Origin: Bacteroides sp. 519
GTDB taxonomy: Bacteria; Bacteroidota; Bacteroidia; Bacteroidales; Bacteroidaceae
Direction of reading: 5' to 3'
Assembly (NCBI RefSeq): GCF_010500955.1
Contig: NZ_QVMJ01000027.1
Coordinates: 1 to 55,352, forward strand
Length of the DNA stretch: 55,352 nt
Below, piece after piece: positions 8,885 to 17,345 of this stretch. The notes under the pieces were generated by a model, which had not been told where the DNA came from, did no database searches, and saw nothing but the letters and a program-made list of their open reading frames with translations. Within the stretch, counting starts at the first letter, position 1. Each line of letters begins with the position of its first letter. The position numbers were made by a program, and so were the translations under genes.

Positions 8885-9787
8885 ATGGAAAAAGAAATTA
8901 TAAAAGATATTATCACCGACAAGGGTGAATCTGTTTTTGATGTTCGTATCATTCGTAATGAAGGTGCCGGATTACTAACTACCAATAGTGGCGACAGCTA
9001 TCTGATTCTTGACAGCCTCGATTATTGGTACGATCTGATACAAGATGGATATCCTGCTAAGCAAAAGTGTAAATGTAAAAATGATCACTTCAGTGTGAAG
9101 TTTGCTTATACTTACAGGGAACATTATAACGATATCCGACACATTAACGTATTTACAACCTGTACACAATGTGGCAAAAAGAAGGAAGTGTGTAGCATTG
9201 ATATTGATTATTCGCCTACTAGCCAGCTTATGGATACCCCACTCACATTTTGTCCAAAGCCGAAAATCAAGTATAAACTTACACAAATAACAGGCTACTG
9301 GAATAATAATGAGGTGGATAATCTACTTCGTTTTGCATCTGATGAACTTCATCTTAATATATATGCCTGGTTTTTCAATTACAACAGACAGTTACGCTAT
9401 TTTGAGAAATTGACACCAGAACGTGCCATGCAGCAGGTAAAACAGCATTTTTTAAATTTGTTCATTACACCCATGGAGTTGGATATGGATCGTTGTATAT
9501 TAACAACGAACAACAAAGGTGTTTTCTTGAAAAATGATCTCTGGCGCAAAGATGAAATCATTGAGATATCACACCTAAACATGTATGACATCGGAACATT
9601 GTATTACATGGAATTTGCTAATGAATACTTGGATAAAGGAGAGGTAAAAGGCAAATCGGAAGAGTTCCAGAATATTACTTCACGCCTCATGGAATGGCTG
9701 AAAGAGAATTATATAACTCAAAGGGGAAAAAACTGCTTTGATGGTGAAGAAGGTTATGCGAAATACATTAAAAAACAATCTGTATAA
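8885..9787 (+). CDS. uncharacterised protein with CxC/CxxC motifs
   Basis: I do not recognise this 300-residue protein. It has no signal peptide or membrane segment, so it is probably cytoplasmic. The first third holds KCKCKNDHF (about residue 60) and CTQCGKKKEVC (about residue 95), spaced like a split zinc ribbon. The second half is rich in aromatic residues and alpha-helical. It is a single-gene unit: its own promoter box upstream, an intrinsic terminator immediately downstream. It is transcribed away from the Nudix gene. The tight promoter-gene-terminator packing supports a real gene. Confidence 0.7.
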   Translation: MEKEIIKDIITDKGESVFDVRIIRNEGAGLLTTNSGDSYLILDSLDYWYDLIQDGYPAKQKCKCKNDHFSVKFAYTYREHYNDIRHINVFTTCTQCGKKKEVCSIDIDYSPTSQLMDTPLTFCPKPKIKYKLTQITGYWNNNEVDNLLRFASDELHLNIYAWFFNYNRQLRYFEKLTPERAMQQVKQHFLNLFITPMELDMDRCILTTNNKGVFLKNDLWRKDEIIEISHLNMYDIGTLYYMEFANEYLDKGEVKGKSEEFQNITSRLMEWLKENYITQRGKNCFDGEEGYAKYIKKQSV

Positions 9788-9792
9788 AAGCG

Positions 9793-9827
9793 AAAAAGAC
9801 GATAAACCATTGATTTATCGTCTTTTT
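9793..9827. terminator. bidirectional intrinsic terminator
   Basis: A perfect 14-bp stem (arms 9793-9806 and 9814-9827), a 7-nt loop, and A and T runs at the two ends. It serves the orphan gene on the plus strand and the tRNA on the minus strand. Confidence 0.85.
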
Positions 9828-9830
9828 CAG

Positions 9831-9904
9831 TGGGCCATCTAGGGCTTGAACCTAGGACCTCCAGATTATGAGTCTGTTGCTCTAACCAACTGAGCTAAAA
9901 GCCC
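9831..9904 (-). tRNA. tRNA with anticodon CAT (Met, or Ile2)
   Basis: A 74-nt cloverleaf on the minus strand: acceptor GGGCTTT paired with ATGGCCC (one T-T mismatch), D arm GCTCAGTTGGTTAGAGC, anticodon loop CTCATAA, T arm CTAGG-TTCAAGC-CCTAG, discriminator A. The anticodon CAT fits elongator Met or, if C34 is modified to lysidine, an Ile tRNA reading ATA; the sequence alone does not decide. CCA is not encoded. A TACTTTTG box at 9934-9941 lies upstream. Confidence 0.92.
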
Positions 9905-9933
9905 GTGTATCCTTTATTTCTTGGATGCGGATA

Positions 9934-9941
9934 CAAAAGTA
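9934..9941 (-). promoter_or_regulatory. -7 box for the CAT tRNA
   Basis: Minus strand TACTTTTG, 29 nt before the tRNA 5' end. Confidence 0.55.
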
Positions 9942-9973
9942 TAGGTTTTCCTCGAAATATGCAAGTGAATAAT

Positions 9974-10285
9974 TTAAAATTTATATCTTCTTTTTGGATT
10001 CTTTGGAAACCAGCCTTTCTTAACCCGCTCTTCTTGTTCAAAAACTTCTTTAATAGTCCAGAATGAGGAGAAAGCAAAAACCCCACATAATGAGGATATT
10101 AGTATGTTTTCTACCCATAAAGAAGCAGCAACTCCAATTATTCCAAGGATAAGGAATATCCACCAGCATTTAGTTCCCCAATAATATTCGGCCTTCACAA
10201 CCACAGGGTGGAAAAAGCCAATAATGAGAAATGTGGAAACTCCTATAACTAATCCGGACAAATGATATTGATTCAAAAAATCCAT
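9974..10285 (-). CDS. DUF4491 family small membrane protein
   Basis: A 103-residue protein with three hydrophobic segments (about 9-26, 43-58 and 61-78) and a basic tail ending ERVKKGWFPKNPKRRYKF. The GLVIGVSTFLIIGFFHPVVV start and the FWTIKEVFEQEERVKKGWFP end fit the DUF4491 family, a group of small inner-membrane proteins of unknown role. It starts 3 nt after the stop of the Lrp-type regulator gene, so the two form one transcription unit. Confidence 0.85.
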   Translation of the reverse strand: MDFLNQYHLSGLVIGVSTFLIIGFFHPVVVKAEYYWGTKCWWIFLILGIIGVAASLWVENILISSLCGVFAFSSFWTIKEVFEQEERVKKGWFPKNPKRRYKF

Positions 10286-10288
10286 TTA

Positions 10289-10753
10289 CTACATTTCTAA
10301 GCGGATTGGAATTTCTTTTTTAATGCTTTGCTCTAACGAAATAAGTGTTTCTGTTGCAGTAACACCTGGTATTTCTTGCATTTTATTGTTCAGCAAATCC
10401 ATCAGATGTTCATTGTCGCGGGCATACACTTTGGTTAACATGGTGTATGGACCGGTAGTAAAATGACATTCTACAACTTCGGGTATATTTTGCAATTTGG
10501 CAACTACTTCTTTATACATTGAGCCTTTCTCTAAAGTTATGCCAATGTAAGTACATGTTCTGAAACCCAAGGTTTTAGGGTTTACATTATAGCCCGATCC
10601 AACAATCACCCCCATATCGATTAGCCGTTGCACACGTTGATGAATGGCTGCACGCGAAACTCCACATTCGGCAGCTACATCTTTAAAAGGGATACGAGCA
10701 TTCTGGGTTATGATCTCCAGAATCTGTCTGTCAAGATTGTCTATCTTTTCCAT
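10289..10753 (-). CDS. Lrp/AsnC-family transcriptional regulator
   Basis: 154 residues in the usual two-part layout: an N-terminal helix-turn-helix (LDRQILEIITQNARIPFKDV then CGVSRAAIHQRVQRLIDMGV, about 7-50) and a C-terminal RAM/AsnC ligand-binding domain (about 65-145) including the EVVECHFTTGPYTML strand-helix. Such proteins form dimers or octamers and sense amino acids. Its regulon is unknown. It heads a two-gene unit with the DUF4491 gene; a TATATTTG box lies upstream at 10791-10798. Confidence 0.93.
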   Translation of the reverse strand: MEKIDNLDRQILEIITQNARIPFKDVAAECGVSRAAIHQRVQRLIDMGVIVGSGYNVNPKTLGFRTCTYIGITLEKGSMYKEVVAKLQNIPEVVECHFTTGPYTMLTKVYARDNEHLMDLLNNKMQEIPGVTATETLISLEQSIKKEIPIRLEM

Positions 10754-10790
10754 ATTTAATGATTTCTAGTTTAACTTATCAAATAGTAAG

Positions 10791-10798
10791 CAAATATA
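10791..10798 (-). promoter_or_regulatory. -7 box for the Lrp-type regulator
   Basis: Minus strand TATATTTG (TAnnTTTG), 38 nt before the ATG at 10753. Confidence 0.55.
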
Positions 10799-10850
10799 GG
10801 ACTTTATTTTAATTTATCTATATATCATCCTTGAATTTTGGAATAATATT

Positions 10851-10888
10851 AAAAAAGAGGCATCGAATAGTTTCGTCGATGCCTCTTT
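10851..10888 (-). terminator. terminator after the FKBP genes
   Basis: Perfect 13-bp stem (arms 10854-10866 and 10876-10888) with the T run on the minus strand side, just past the stop of the lipoprotein FKBP gene. Confidence 0.8.
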
Positions 10889-10931
10889 CATATTATTCTA
10901 AACTTTTAGTTTTCAGTAAAGAGTAAAAAGT

Positions 10932-11804
10932 TTATTTCTTTGTTTCTATTTCCAGAAGTTCCATTTCAAATATCAAAGTAGAGAAAGGTTTGATTTGTCC
11001 TTTGTCTTGTGTGCCATAGGCAAGGTCGTAAGGAATATAGATTTCCCATTTTGATCCTACAGGCATAAGCGAAAGAGCTTCGGTCCATCCTTGAATAATA
11101 CCACGTCCAACTAATGTTTTGAATGGTTCGTTACGGCTGTACGAGCTATCAAACTCTGTTCCGTCAACCAAAGTACCACGGTAGTTAACCACTACGCGGT
11201 CGGTTTTTTCAGGAATAGAACCAGTACCTTCGGTAATTACTTTATATTGCAAACCGCTTTCGGTAGTAATTACACCTTCTTTATCTTTGTTTGCAGCAAG
11301 GAAATCTTCACCGGCTTTTTTGTTTTCGCCGTATTTTTCTTCAATAGCTTTTTCTGCTATTTTCTGCATGTTTGTTTCCATGTAGCTTTGGGCTTCCATC
11401 AATTGCATTTTCATGTCTTTGCCGGTAACACCTGCTACAAAACCTGCAATCATATCGTCTCTTGTGAGTGTTTTTGTTGAGTCACCACTAAAAAGTTGTT
11501 GGTTAAACCCTTCAACCCAGTTTTTGCTAACATTTTGTCCTAACGACAATCCTGTTGCATAAGCAATGTCCTTATCGGTAATACCTTGGCTACCTGCAAT
11601 GAAACCTCTCATGAAATCGTCCATATAAGTGGTATCCATTTTTACCTGACCTACCAACCAGTTCATTAAACCGTCGGTACGAGCCATACCAATAGAATAA
11701 GACAATGAGTCAACGTCAGTTTTAAGCTGAGCTTTAGGAGCTTGTGCGCATGATACAAAACTCATGGCAGCGGCAATGATCATTAAAATACTTACTTTCT
11801 TCAT
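10932..11804 (-). CDS. lipoprotein FKBP-type peptidyl-prolyl isomerase
   Basis: Accelerates cis-trans isomerisation of prolyl bonds in exported proteins. 290 residues: a lipoprotein signal with lipobox FVSC (lipidated Cys19), an FKBP N-terminal dimerisation region (SYSIGMARTDGL to about 165), and an FKBP domain at about 190-286 with VVVNYRGTLVDGTEFDSS and GWTEALSLMPVGSKWEIYIP. This is the Mip/FkpA layout, placing it in the periplasm or on the inner face of the outer membrane. It follows a second, cytoplasmic-looking FKBP gene 25 nt upstream and is probably its paralogue. Confidence 0.95.
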   Translation of the reverse strand: MKKVSILMIIAAAMSFVSCAQAPKAQLKTDVDSLSYSIGMARTDGLMNWLVGQVKMDTTYMDDFMRGFIAGSQGITDKDIAYATGLSLGQNVSKNWVEGFNQQLFSGDSTKTLTRDDMIAGFVAGVTGKDMKMQLMEAQSYMETNMQKIAEKAIEEKYGENKKAGEDFLAANKDKEGVITTESGLQYKVITEGTGSIPEKTDRVVVNYRGTLVDGTEFDSSYSRNEPFKTLVGRGIIQGWTEALSLMPVGSKWEIYIPYDLAYGTQDKGQIKPFSTLIFEMELLEIETKK

Positions 11805-11829
11805 TTTGCTTTAATTACATTAATTAAAT

Positions 11830-12414
11830 TTATAATACTTCTAATAATTCTACATCAAAAATCAGTGTGCTGTGTGGTGGGATCATTTCGCCTGCTCCCT
11901 GTGCACCGTATCCAAGTTCGGAAGGAATATACAATCTCCATTTTGCTCCTTCGCCCATAAGTTGAAGTGCTTCAACCCATCCTGGTATTACCTGGTTTAC
12001 ACCAAACACAGCTGGTTCGCCACGTTTAATCGAGCTATCGAATAATGTTCCGTCAATCAGTGTGCCTTCGTAATGGCACCTTACTCTGTCGGTAGCTTTG
12101 GGTTGCTTGCCATTGCCTTCGGCTAAAACTTCATATTGCAGTCCGCTTGGCAAAGTTTTAACTTCGGGTTTCTCTTTGTTCTTATCAAAGAATTCTTTTT
12201 CTCTTTGAATGTTTTCTTCCGACATTTTTTTCTCTAATTCGGCAAAAAACTGGTTAACAATATCCCGGGCTTCTGTATGACTAATTGCAGTTGGGCTGCC
12301 ATTTAAAACGTCGCTTATTGCCTGTGAAAAATCGTCGACGGAGATGCTTTTTGCTCCCATTCCCAATAAATTCTGACCAATTCCCAAGCCAATAGCGTAA
12401 CTAAATTTATCCAT
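11830..12414 (-). CDS. FKBP-type peptidyl-prolyl isomerase without signal peptide
   Basis: 194 residues from the ATG at 12414, with the N-terminal FKBP dimerisation region (MDKFSYAIGLGIGQNLLGMG) and a C-terminal FKBP domain (RCHYEGTLIDGTLFDSSIKR, GWVEALQLMGEGAKWRLYIP). An ATG 33 nt upstream would add MITGILPNLNI, which does not resemble the family start, so the shorter form is chosen. No signal peptide is seen, so it is likely cytoplasmic. It is cotranscribed with the downstream lipoprotein paralogue; a TACTTTTG box lies at 12477-12484. Confidence 0.94.
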   Translation of the reverse strand: MDKFSYAIGLGIGQNLLGMGAKSISVDDFSQAISDVLNGSPTAISHTEARDIVNQFFAELEKKMSEENIQREKEFFDKNKEKPEVKTLPSGLQYEVLAEGNGKQPKATDRVRCHYEGTLIDGTLFDSSIKRGEPAVFGVNQVIPGWVEALQLMGEGAKWRLYIPSELGYGAQGAGEMIPPHSTLIFDVELLEVL

Positions 12415-12476
12415 TATATTTAAGTTTGGTAATATACCTGTAATCACTTACAGCTTTGCGTTTTACATTTAATTGG

Positions 12477-12484
12477 CAAAAGTA
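12477..12484 (-). promoter_or_regulatory. -7 box for the FKBP pair
   Basis: Minus strand TACTTTTG, 63 nt before the ATG at 12414. Confidence 0.5.
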
Positions 12485-12620
12485 AACCTTTTCTTTGAAA
12501 GCTAGCCTCTTTCGTTGATTAAAATTTCTTATAATACCGGATTATGATTCTGTTTTTAGTATTTCACCGCAGAGTTCACGGGGTTACACCGAGTTTTAAA
12601 CTTCATCAGATTGGGAATGA

Positions 12621-12752
12621 ATTAAAAACACAGAGACACAGAAACACGGAGCTTTTCCTTGTGCTGAACACGGAGGCTTCGCTTTTGTCATACAAGAACT
12701 CTGTGTTCAGCACAAGGAAAAGCTCCGTGTTTCTGTGACTCTGTGTTTTAAT
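12621..12752. repeat. 50-bp imperfect inverted repeat
   Basis: Arms 12621-12671 and 12703-12752 are reverse complements over about 50 bp with one mismatch and a one-base length difference, around a 31-nt loop. The core motif is the CACAGAGACACAGAAACACG type that recurs in simpler form at 27225-27288. It lies between the divergent FKBP and sirtuin genes, and the rest of that 412-bp gap holds only promoter boxes. Confidence 0.9.
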
Positions 12753-12790
12753 TTTAGTTCATTTCAGCCTCTAACTGAACATATTTTTAT

Positions 12791-12798
12791 TAAATTTG
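12791..12798 (+). promoter_or_regulatory. -7 box for the sirtuin gene
   Basis: TAAATTTG fits TAnnTTTG, 28 nt before the ATG at 12827. Confidence 0.55.
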
Positions 12799-12826
12799 TA
12801 GGTGAGGTATAAAAGTTGCAAAAAAA

Positions 12827-13525
12827 ATGAAGAAGCTTATTATTTTATCAGGTGCGGGGATGAGTGCGGAAAGCGGCATAAGTACATTCCGTGATGCCGG
12901 TGGTTTGTGGGACAAATATCCGGTTGAGCAAGTTGCCACCCCCGAGGGTTTCAAGGCAAATCCTGCCCTGGTGCTCGATTTCTACAATCAACGCCGCAAG
13001 CAATTATTAAAAGTTAAGCCAAACCGTGGGCATGAACTAGTTGCCGAATTAGAACATAAATTTGATGTAACAGTAATTACTCAGAATGTTGATAATTTGC
13101 ACGAACGTGCAGGCAGTTCAAAGGTTATTCATTTACATGGTGAACTTACCAAAGTGTGCTCAAGCAATAATCCTGATGATCCCAGATACATAAAAGAGCT
13201 GAAACCGGAAGAGTATATTGTAAAAATGGGCGATCTTGCCGACGATGGTTCTCAGCTCCGCCCCTATATTGTATGGTTTGGCGAAGCTGTTCCTAAAATA
13301 GAAGTAGCAGCAGATTATGTAATGCAAGCCGATATCTTCCTTATTATAGGCACATCTATGAATGTGTATCCTGCTGCGGGTTTGCTTAATTATGTTCCCC
13401 AATCGGCCAAGGTGTATTTAATAGATCCCAATGATGTGAATGTAGCAACCGGCCGTTCTATCGAAGTGATAAAAAAAGGAGCTTCTGCCGGCATGGAAGA
13501 GTTACTGACCCGGCTTGAAGAGTAA
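12827..13525 (+). CDS. cobB: Sir2-family NAD-dependent protein deacylase
   Basis: Removes acetyl or other acyl groups from lysines using NAD+. 232 residues with the family motifs in order: GAGMSAESGIS (9-19, NAD binding), FRDAGGLW, TQNVDNLH (85-92), and the catalytic HLHGE (His104), then the C-terminal GTSMNVYPAAGL. The zinc-binding cysteine quartet of many sirtuins is absent: the only Cys is residue 111. This resembles other Bacteroidota sirtuins that have lost the metal, though I infer that from memory of the family. Its last 24 bp overlap the 3' end of the convergent glycosyltransferase gene. Confidence 0.93.
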   Translation: MKKLIILSGAGMSAESGISTFRDAGGLWDKYPVEQVATPEGFKANPALVLDFYNQRRKQLLKVKPNRGHELVAELEHKFDVTVITQNVDNLHERAGSSKVIHLHGELTKVCSSNNPDDPRYIKELKPEEYIVKMGDLADDGSQLRPYIVWFGEAVPKIEVAADYVMQADIFLIIGTSMNVYPAAGLLNYVPQSAKVYLIDPNDVNVATGRSIEVIKKGASAGMEELLTRLEE

Positions 13526-14254
13526 CCGGAGTACAAACCAGCTATGATGCATAATGGTGGAAAACCATCCATAATGTTTCACCATTATGCGGAATCGTTC
13601 TTTCAGCGAGGCCTTGCGGTTTTGGGTTGTTGTTCCCTCTTCCAGATAGTCGATAATAGTTAGATGAGTATTGTGAAGTACCTTCGCTTTCTTCATCATA
13701 CGGATACACCAATCAAAGTCGGACGAGAACCGGTATTGCAAGTCATAAGGTTCGGCAAGCGTTCGTTTGGCAAAAAAGGCTTGGTGACAAACAAGCATGC
13801 CTTGCTTAAAGCTTTTCCAATTAAGTGCCTCGGGTGCTTCAAGTCTTCTCATTCGTAGGAAGCGGCGGTTCGCATCAACTAACGCTGTTTGTCCGTATAA
13901 CACATCGGGCAAGTCCTTACTTTTTATAGTGTGAACCATTTTAAATAAGGTATCGTCTTCTTTCAAGCTATCTCCTGCATTTAAGAAACAAATATAATCA
14001 CCGGTTGCACATTTCAATCCTTTATTCATAGCATCATATATCCCTTTGTCTGGTTCGGTAATAAGGGTACTAATGTACGATTGGTATTTGTTAAGTATTG
14101 CCAGAGTACCATCGGTAGATGCACCATCAACAACAATATATTCGATATGATGATAAGTTTGGGTGATGACACTTTGGATGGTGTCTTCCAATGCTTTCCC
14201 GGCATTGTAGGTAACCGTAACGATTGAGAATGTAGGTGTGAGGTGCTTATGCAT
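13502..14254 (-). CDS. family 2 glycosyltransferase
   Basis: Transfers a sugar from a nucleotide-sugar donor to a growing surface glycan at the cytoplasmic face. 250 residues with a GT-A fold start (FSIVTVTYNAGKALEDTIQS), the VDGASTDGT donor motif (about 41-49), and LNAGDS (DxD-type position). It is the last gene of the glycan operon; its start overlaps the preceding GT4 gene by 8 nt and its end overlaps the convergent sirtuin gene by 24 nt. Sugar and acceptor are unknown. Confidence 0.93.
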   Translation of the reverse strand: MHKHLTPTFSIVTVTYNAGKALEDTIQSVITQTYHHIEYIVVDGASTDGTLAILNKYQSYISTLITEPDKGIYDAMNKGLKCATGDYICFLNAGDSLKEDDTLFKMVHTIKSKDLPDVLYGQTALVDANRRFLRMRRLEAPEALNWKSFKQGMLVCHQAFFAKRTLAEPYDLQYRFSSDFDWCIRMMKKAKVLHNTHLTIIDYLEEGTTTQNRKASLKERFRIMVKHYGWFSTIMHHSWFVLRLLFKPGQ

Positions 14255-15509
14255 GGGTACCGATTACTTTGTTGTATATTTCGATGTATTTTTTGGCGAT
14301 GGTTCTCTCAGAATAGTTATTTATAACTTTTCTAACGGCCTCTTCGGATAATTGTTTGTAATCGCTTTCCTCCAATACCCAATGAATACCGTTAGCCAGA
14401 TCGTCGGCCGATTTGTATTCAGCAATATATCCGTTGTGCAGATGATCTATCATTTCGGGTATTCCACCAACCTGAAATCCCACACAAGGTATGCCACAAG
14501 CCATAGCTTCCATAATGGTGTTAGGCAGATTGTCTTCTAGCGAAGGGGTTACATATAGATCTACAGAATTATATATACTAATTAGTTCGTGCTCGCTTTT
14601 TACATATTCCATAGGATAAATTTTGAATGGTATCCTTTCTTGTAAATCGCTAGAGTGATGTCCAAATACAACAATACCTAACGATTGACATAACTCGGGG
14701 TATTTGCTTGCAAGTATTTTGCATGAGTCAACAAAGTAATCAACTCCTTTCCGCTTGTCTCGTATCTTAACGGAGCCAAAAAGTATTAGCTTAGCATGCT
14801 GAGGTAGGTTGCACAACTTACGCGCTTCAAGCTTATTGCTAGGTTTAAATAGATTTGTGTTAATAGGATTAGGTATACTAAGAACCTGCTGATTTATGGT
14901 TAATGAGCTTTCCGAAGCTTTGGCTGCTATCCACTTGCTGCATCCGATGAAGGTGATGGAGTTGTGGGCTAGTATTTTCTTTTTCTTATTGAAGACTTTT
15001 GTGGATAGATCTTTCTTTCTTGTTCCATTTAAATAAAAACAATCTCGACATTCTGTTTTATAATTGTCACATTCTCTAGCATGATGACAAATGCCAGTAA
15101 ATGGCCACATATCATGCATTGTCCAAACAACAGGTTTGCCAGATTTAAGTATTTTTTTTATGCTTTTGAGTGATAGCATTCCCTGATTTATCCAATGTAG
15201 ATGAATAATATCTGCTTGCTTAAATTCAGGTAAGGAAGTGATATCCATACCAACATTTGCTATATCAACAGCAAAAAGGTTTTTCTTGCTGAATCTGTTT
15301 GCAATCCATATTACTATGCGTTCCCAAACAAAATTCCATACAGCAATCCAGTTATGTTCTGTTTTTACTACACTTATTTTTGTAGTCTGTTTATCTCTAA
15401 CCAGCAATTTGGCTTTTATTCCATGGCTGATCAGGGCATCCATTAAACGACTGGCTGCAATGGCGGCCCCGCCTGTTCGTTCGGAGGTGTTTATTAGGAG
15501 TACTCTCAT
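14247..15509 (-). CDS. family 4 glycosyltransferase
   Basis: A 420-residue GT-B enzyme. The N-terminal half starts MRVLLINTSERTGGAAIAAS, typical of GT4 acceptor-binding domains, and contains a cysteine-rich stretch (ICHHARECDNYKTECRDC, about 142-159) that could bind zinc. The C-terminal donor domain has SLEDNLPNTIMEAMACGIPC and GGIPEMI. It is probably a retaining transferase acting on a lipid-linked oligosaccharide. It sits in the middle of a tight minus-strand operon, 12 nt after the previous gene. Linkage specificity cannot be read. Confidence 0.92.
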   Translation of the reverse strand: MRVLLINTSERTGGAAIAASRLMDALISHGIKAKLLVRDKQTTKISVVKTEHNWIAVWNFVWERIVIWIANRFSKKNLFAVDIANVGMDITSLPEFKQADIIHLHWINQGMLSLKSIKKILKSGKPVVWTMHDMWPFTGICHHARECDNYKTECRDCFYLNGTRKKDLSTKVFNKKKKILAHNSITFIGCSKWIAAKASESSLTINQQVLSIPNPINTNLFKPSNKLEARKLCNLPQHAKLILFGSVKIRDKRKGVDYFVDSCKILASKYPELCQSLGIVVFGHHSSDLQERIPFKIYPMEYVKSEHELISIYNSVDLYVTPSLEDNLPNTIMEAMACGIPCVGFQVGGIPEMIDHLHNGYIAEYKSADDLANGIHWVLEESDYKQLSEEAVRKVINNYSERTIAKKYIEIYNKVIGTHA

Positions 15510-15521
15510 AACTTGAAATTA

Positions 15522-16538
15522 CTATAGACGTTTATCTTTCTTACAAATTTTATTAATGCGATGTCTTATTGCTTCGCTTATTCTTGAGAAGTTTCCATGT
15601 TTTAAATTCAATATAAGTTCCTCTATAGAACGGGATATTTTAATGAAAGGATGGCCCCATGCCATTATGCGATAAACTGTTTTTTTGTATTCTATATTTT
15701 CAATTATATAATGAGGATGTTGTAAAGGAAATGCTATATCATAGCGCTTCATTGTAAAAATGCGTCGAAATCCTTTAGGAAGTACATTAGCAGAACTGGA
15801 GAAATGCGTTGAGTCCATAGTAGCTCCTAAGTTATTTATCATATTGCGTGTAGGTACAATGGCCAATCCGGAGTTTAATAACATTGAAGCATAAAATATC
15901 GTTTCATAATAAGCTTTTCTGCTTTCTCTGTGACGCTGACAAGTGTAAATAAAATCTTGTTTATATTTTCGTTCTTTGATTAAGGATTCTAACTGTTTTC
16001 TATTAAAATCATCATCTAAGAAAGAATAATATTCATCCCATTGTTCAATCACTCTTCGCCAACTAGCCCAACCCCAAATAGATAGGTTGGATGTGAAAAA
16101 ATAATCATATGGAATATTTGGTGTTATCTCTTCATGGTTAAAACCAGAAATCACAAATATTCGTGGGTCATTTTCATATTTATCAAGTAATTCCTTGCAA
16201 AAATGAAAGAAAGACACAGACGGCACATCATCATCCTCTAAAACAATGCATTTATCAGTGATAGAAAAAGCCCATTTCTGTGATATGTATTCCGAAGGAT
16301 CACATCCGTAATTTTTTTCCTGATATTTATGATGTACTTCGCATTCCCAATCAATCTGTTTTACAATTTCTCGACATGCATTAATCTTGAGAAGATCATA
16401 ATCACCACGGGGACCGTCCTGATATAAGAACAATCGAGTAGGACGAGCTTCTTTTACAACCTCAAAAACTTCATATAACTGTTTGGGTCGATTAAAAAAG
16501 AGGATTAGTACAGATACATCAACAAGCGCTGGTTTCAT
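15522..16538 (-). CDS. GT-A glycosyltransferase-like protein with DDD motif
   Basis: 338 residues starting with a nucleotide-sugar transferase fold (VSVLILFFNRPKQLYEVFEV), then IVLEDDDVPS, a DxD-type metal site, and SIWGWASWRRVIEQWDEYY. This layout matches a widespread family of putative surface-glycan glycosyltransferases in Bacteroidota, sometimes likened to GNT-I. It lies between the LicD and GT4 genes in the same operon. The donor is unknown. Confidence 0.82.
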   Translation of the reverse strand: MKPALVDVSVLILFFNRPKQLYEVFEVVKEARPTRLFLYQDGPRGDYDLLKINACREIVKQIDWECEVHHKYQEKNYGCDPSEYISQKWAFSITDKCIVLEDDDVPSVSFFHFCKELLDKYENDPRIFVISGFNHEEITPNIPYDYFFTSNLSIWGWASWRRVIEQWDEYYSFLDDDFNRKQLESLIKERKYKQDFIYTCQRHRESRKAYYETIFYASMLLNSGLAIVPTRNMINNLGATMDSTHFSSSANVLPKGFRRIFTMKRYDIAFPLQHPHYIIENIEYKKTVYRIMAWGHPFIKISRSIEELILNLKHGNFSRISEAIRHRINKICKKDKRL

Positions 16539-16550
16539 AGCTGTTTCATT

Positions 16551-17345
16551 TTATTGTGTAAATCGAATGTCATTGAAATGAGGAGTTATCTTGTTTAAAT
16601 CAGGTAATGTCATATAATCACCATAAATGCGTTTTAAATAATTATGAGTGCTATGAGGAGCAGGAAATAATTTCCCTTCAAATTCAATTTCTGATAGTGG
16701 AAATATGTCTTCCTTATACCGTGGGGCAAAATAGGCCGTTCCAAAAGAGTGCCTTATTTGTTTAACTGGCCATAGTTTTGAGATAAATCGAAGTAATGGA
16801 AAGCTAAAACGATTATTAAAACAATAAATTCTATTAGTACGTTGCACTAATATATTATCTGGGATATGACTTTTCTTTAATTGCTTGTATATTTGTCCAT
16901 GCATGTGGCCCCCAATCCATGCCAAACTCTTTGGGATGTATTCCATTGGAAAAATGTCAATGTATATGCCCTGGTATTTAAATATCCGGTCATACTTATT
17001 AGTCTCAGATAAGAATGAGTTTTTATCCCTCAACTTACCATAAATAAATATATAATTTTCATCTGTATCATGTGTTTGTAGTATATATTGTTCGGGAAGT
17101 TCATTTGGAAGTACTTTTACTAACCGAAGATAATCTTTTCTCATCATTTCTATGTCAAGGTCATCATCCCATGGAATGAATCCTTTGTGTCGTACAGCCC
17201 CTAATAGTGTGCCCGAACTTAACCAGTATGGAATGTCATACTTTTTACATACGTTATCAACAACAACTAATAGATCCAACATTCGTAGTTGTTGCTTTCT
17301 TAATATAGATCCATCCGGATTAAATCGTTTTCTTAGTTCTTGCAT
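16551..17345 (-). CDS. licD: LicD-family phosphotransferase
   Basis: LicD enzymes transfer a phospho-amino-alcohol such as phosphocholine from a CDP donor onto a sugar. 264 residues with the diagnostic LSSGTLLGAVRHKGFIPWDD start (about 42-61) and the DDLDIEM metal site, then YIDIFPMEYIP. Its start overlaps the end of the opine-dehydrogenase-like gene by 13 nt. Placed beside a nucleotidyltransferase-PLP fusion, it is the likely transferase for whatever activated amino-alcohol phosphate that fusion makes. Substrate is inferred, not seen. Confidence 0.9.
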   Translation of the reverse strand: MQELRKRFNPDGSILRKQQLRMLDLLVVVDNVCKKYDIPYWLSSGTLLGAVRHKGFIPWDDDLDIEMMRKDYLRLVKVLPNELPEQYILQTHDTDENYIFIYGKLRDKNSFLSETNKYDRIFKYQGIYIDIFPMEYIPKSLAWIGGHMHGQIYKQLKKSHIPDNILVQRTNRIYCFNNRFSFPLLRFISKLWPVKQIRHSFGTAYFAPRYKEDIFPLSEIEFEGKLFPAPHSTHNYLKRIYGDYMTLPDLNKITPHFNDIRFTQ

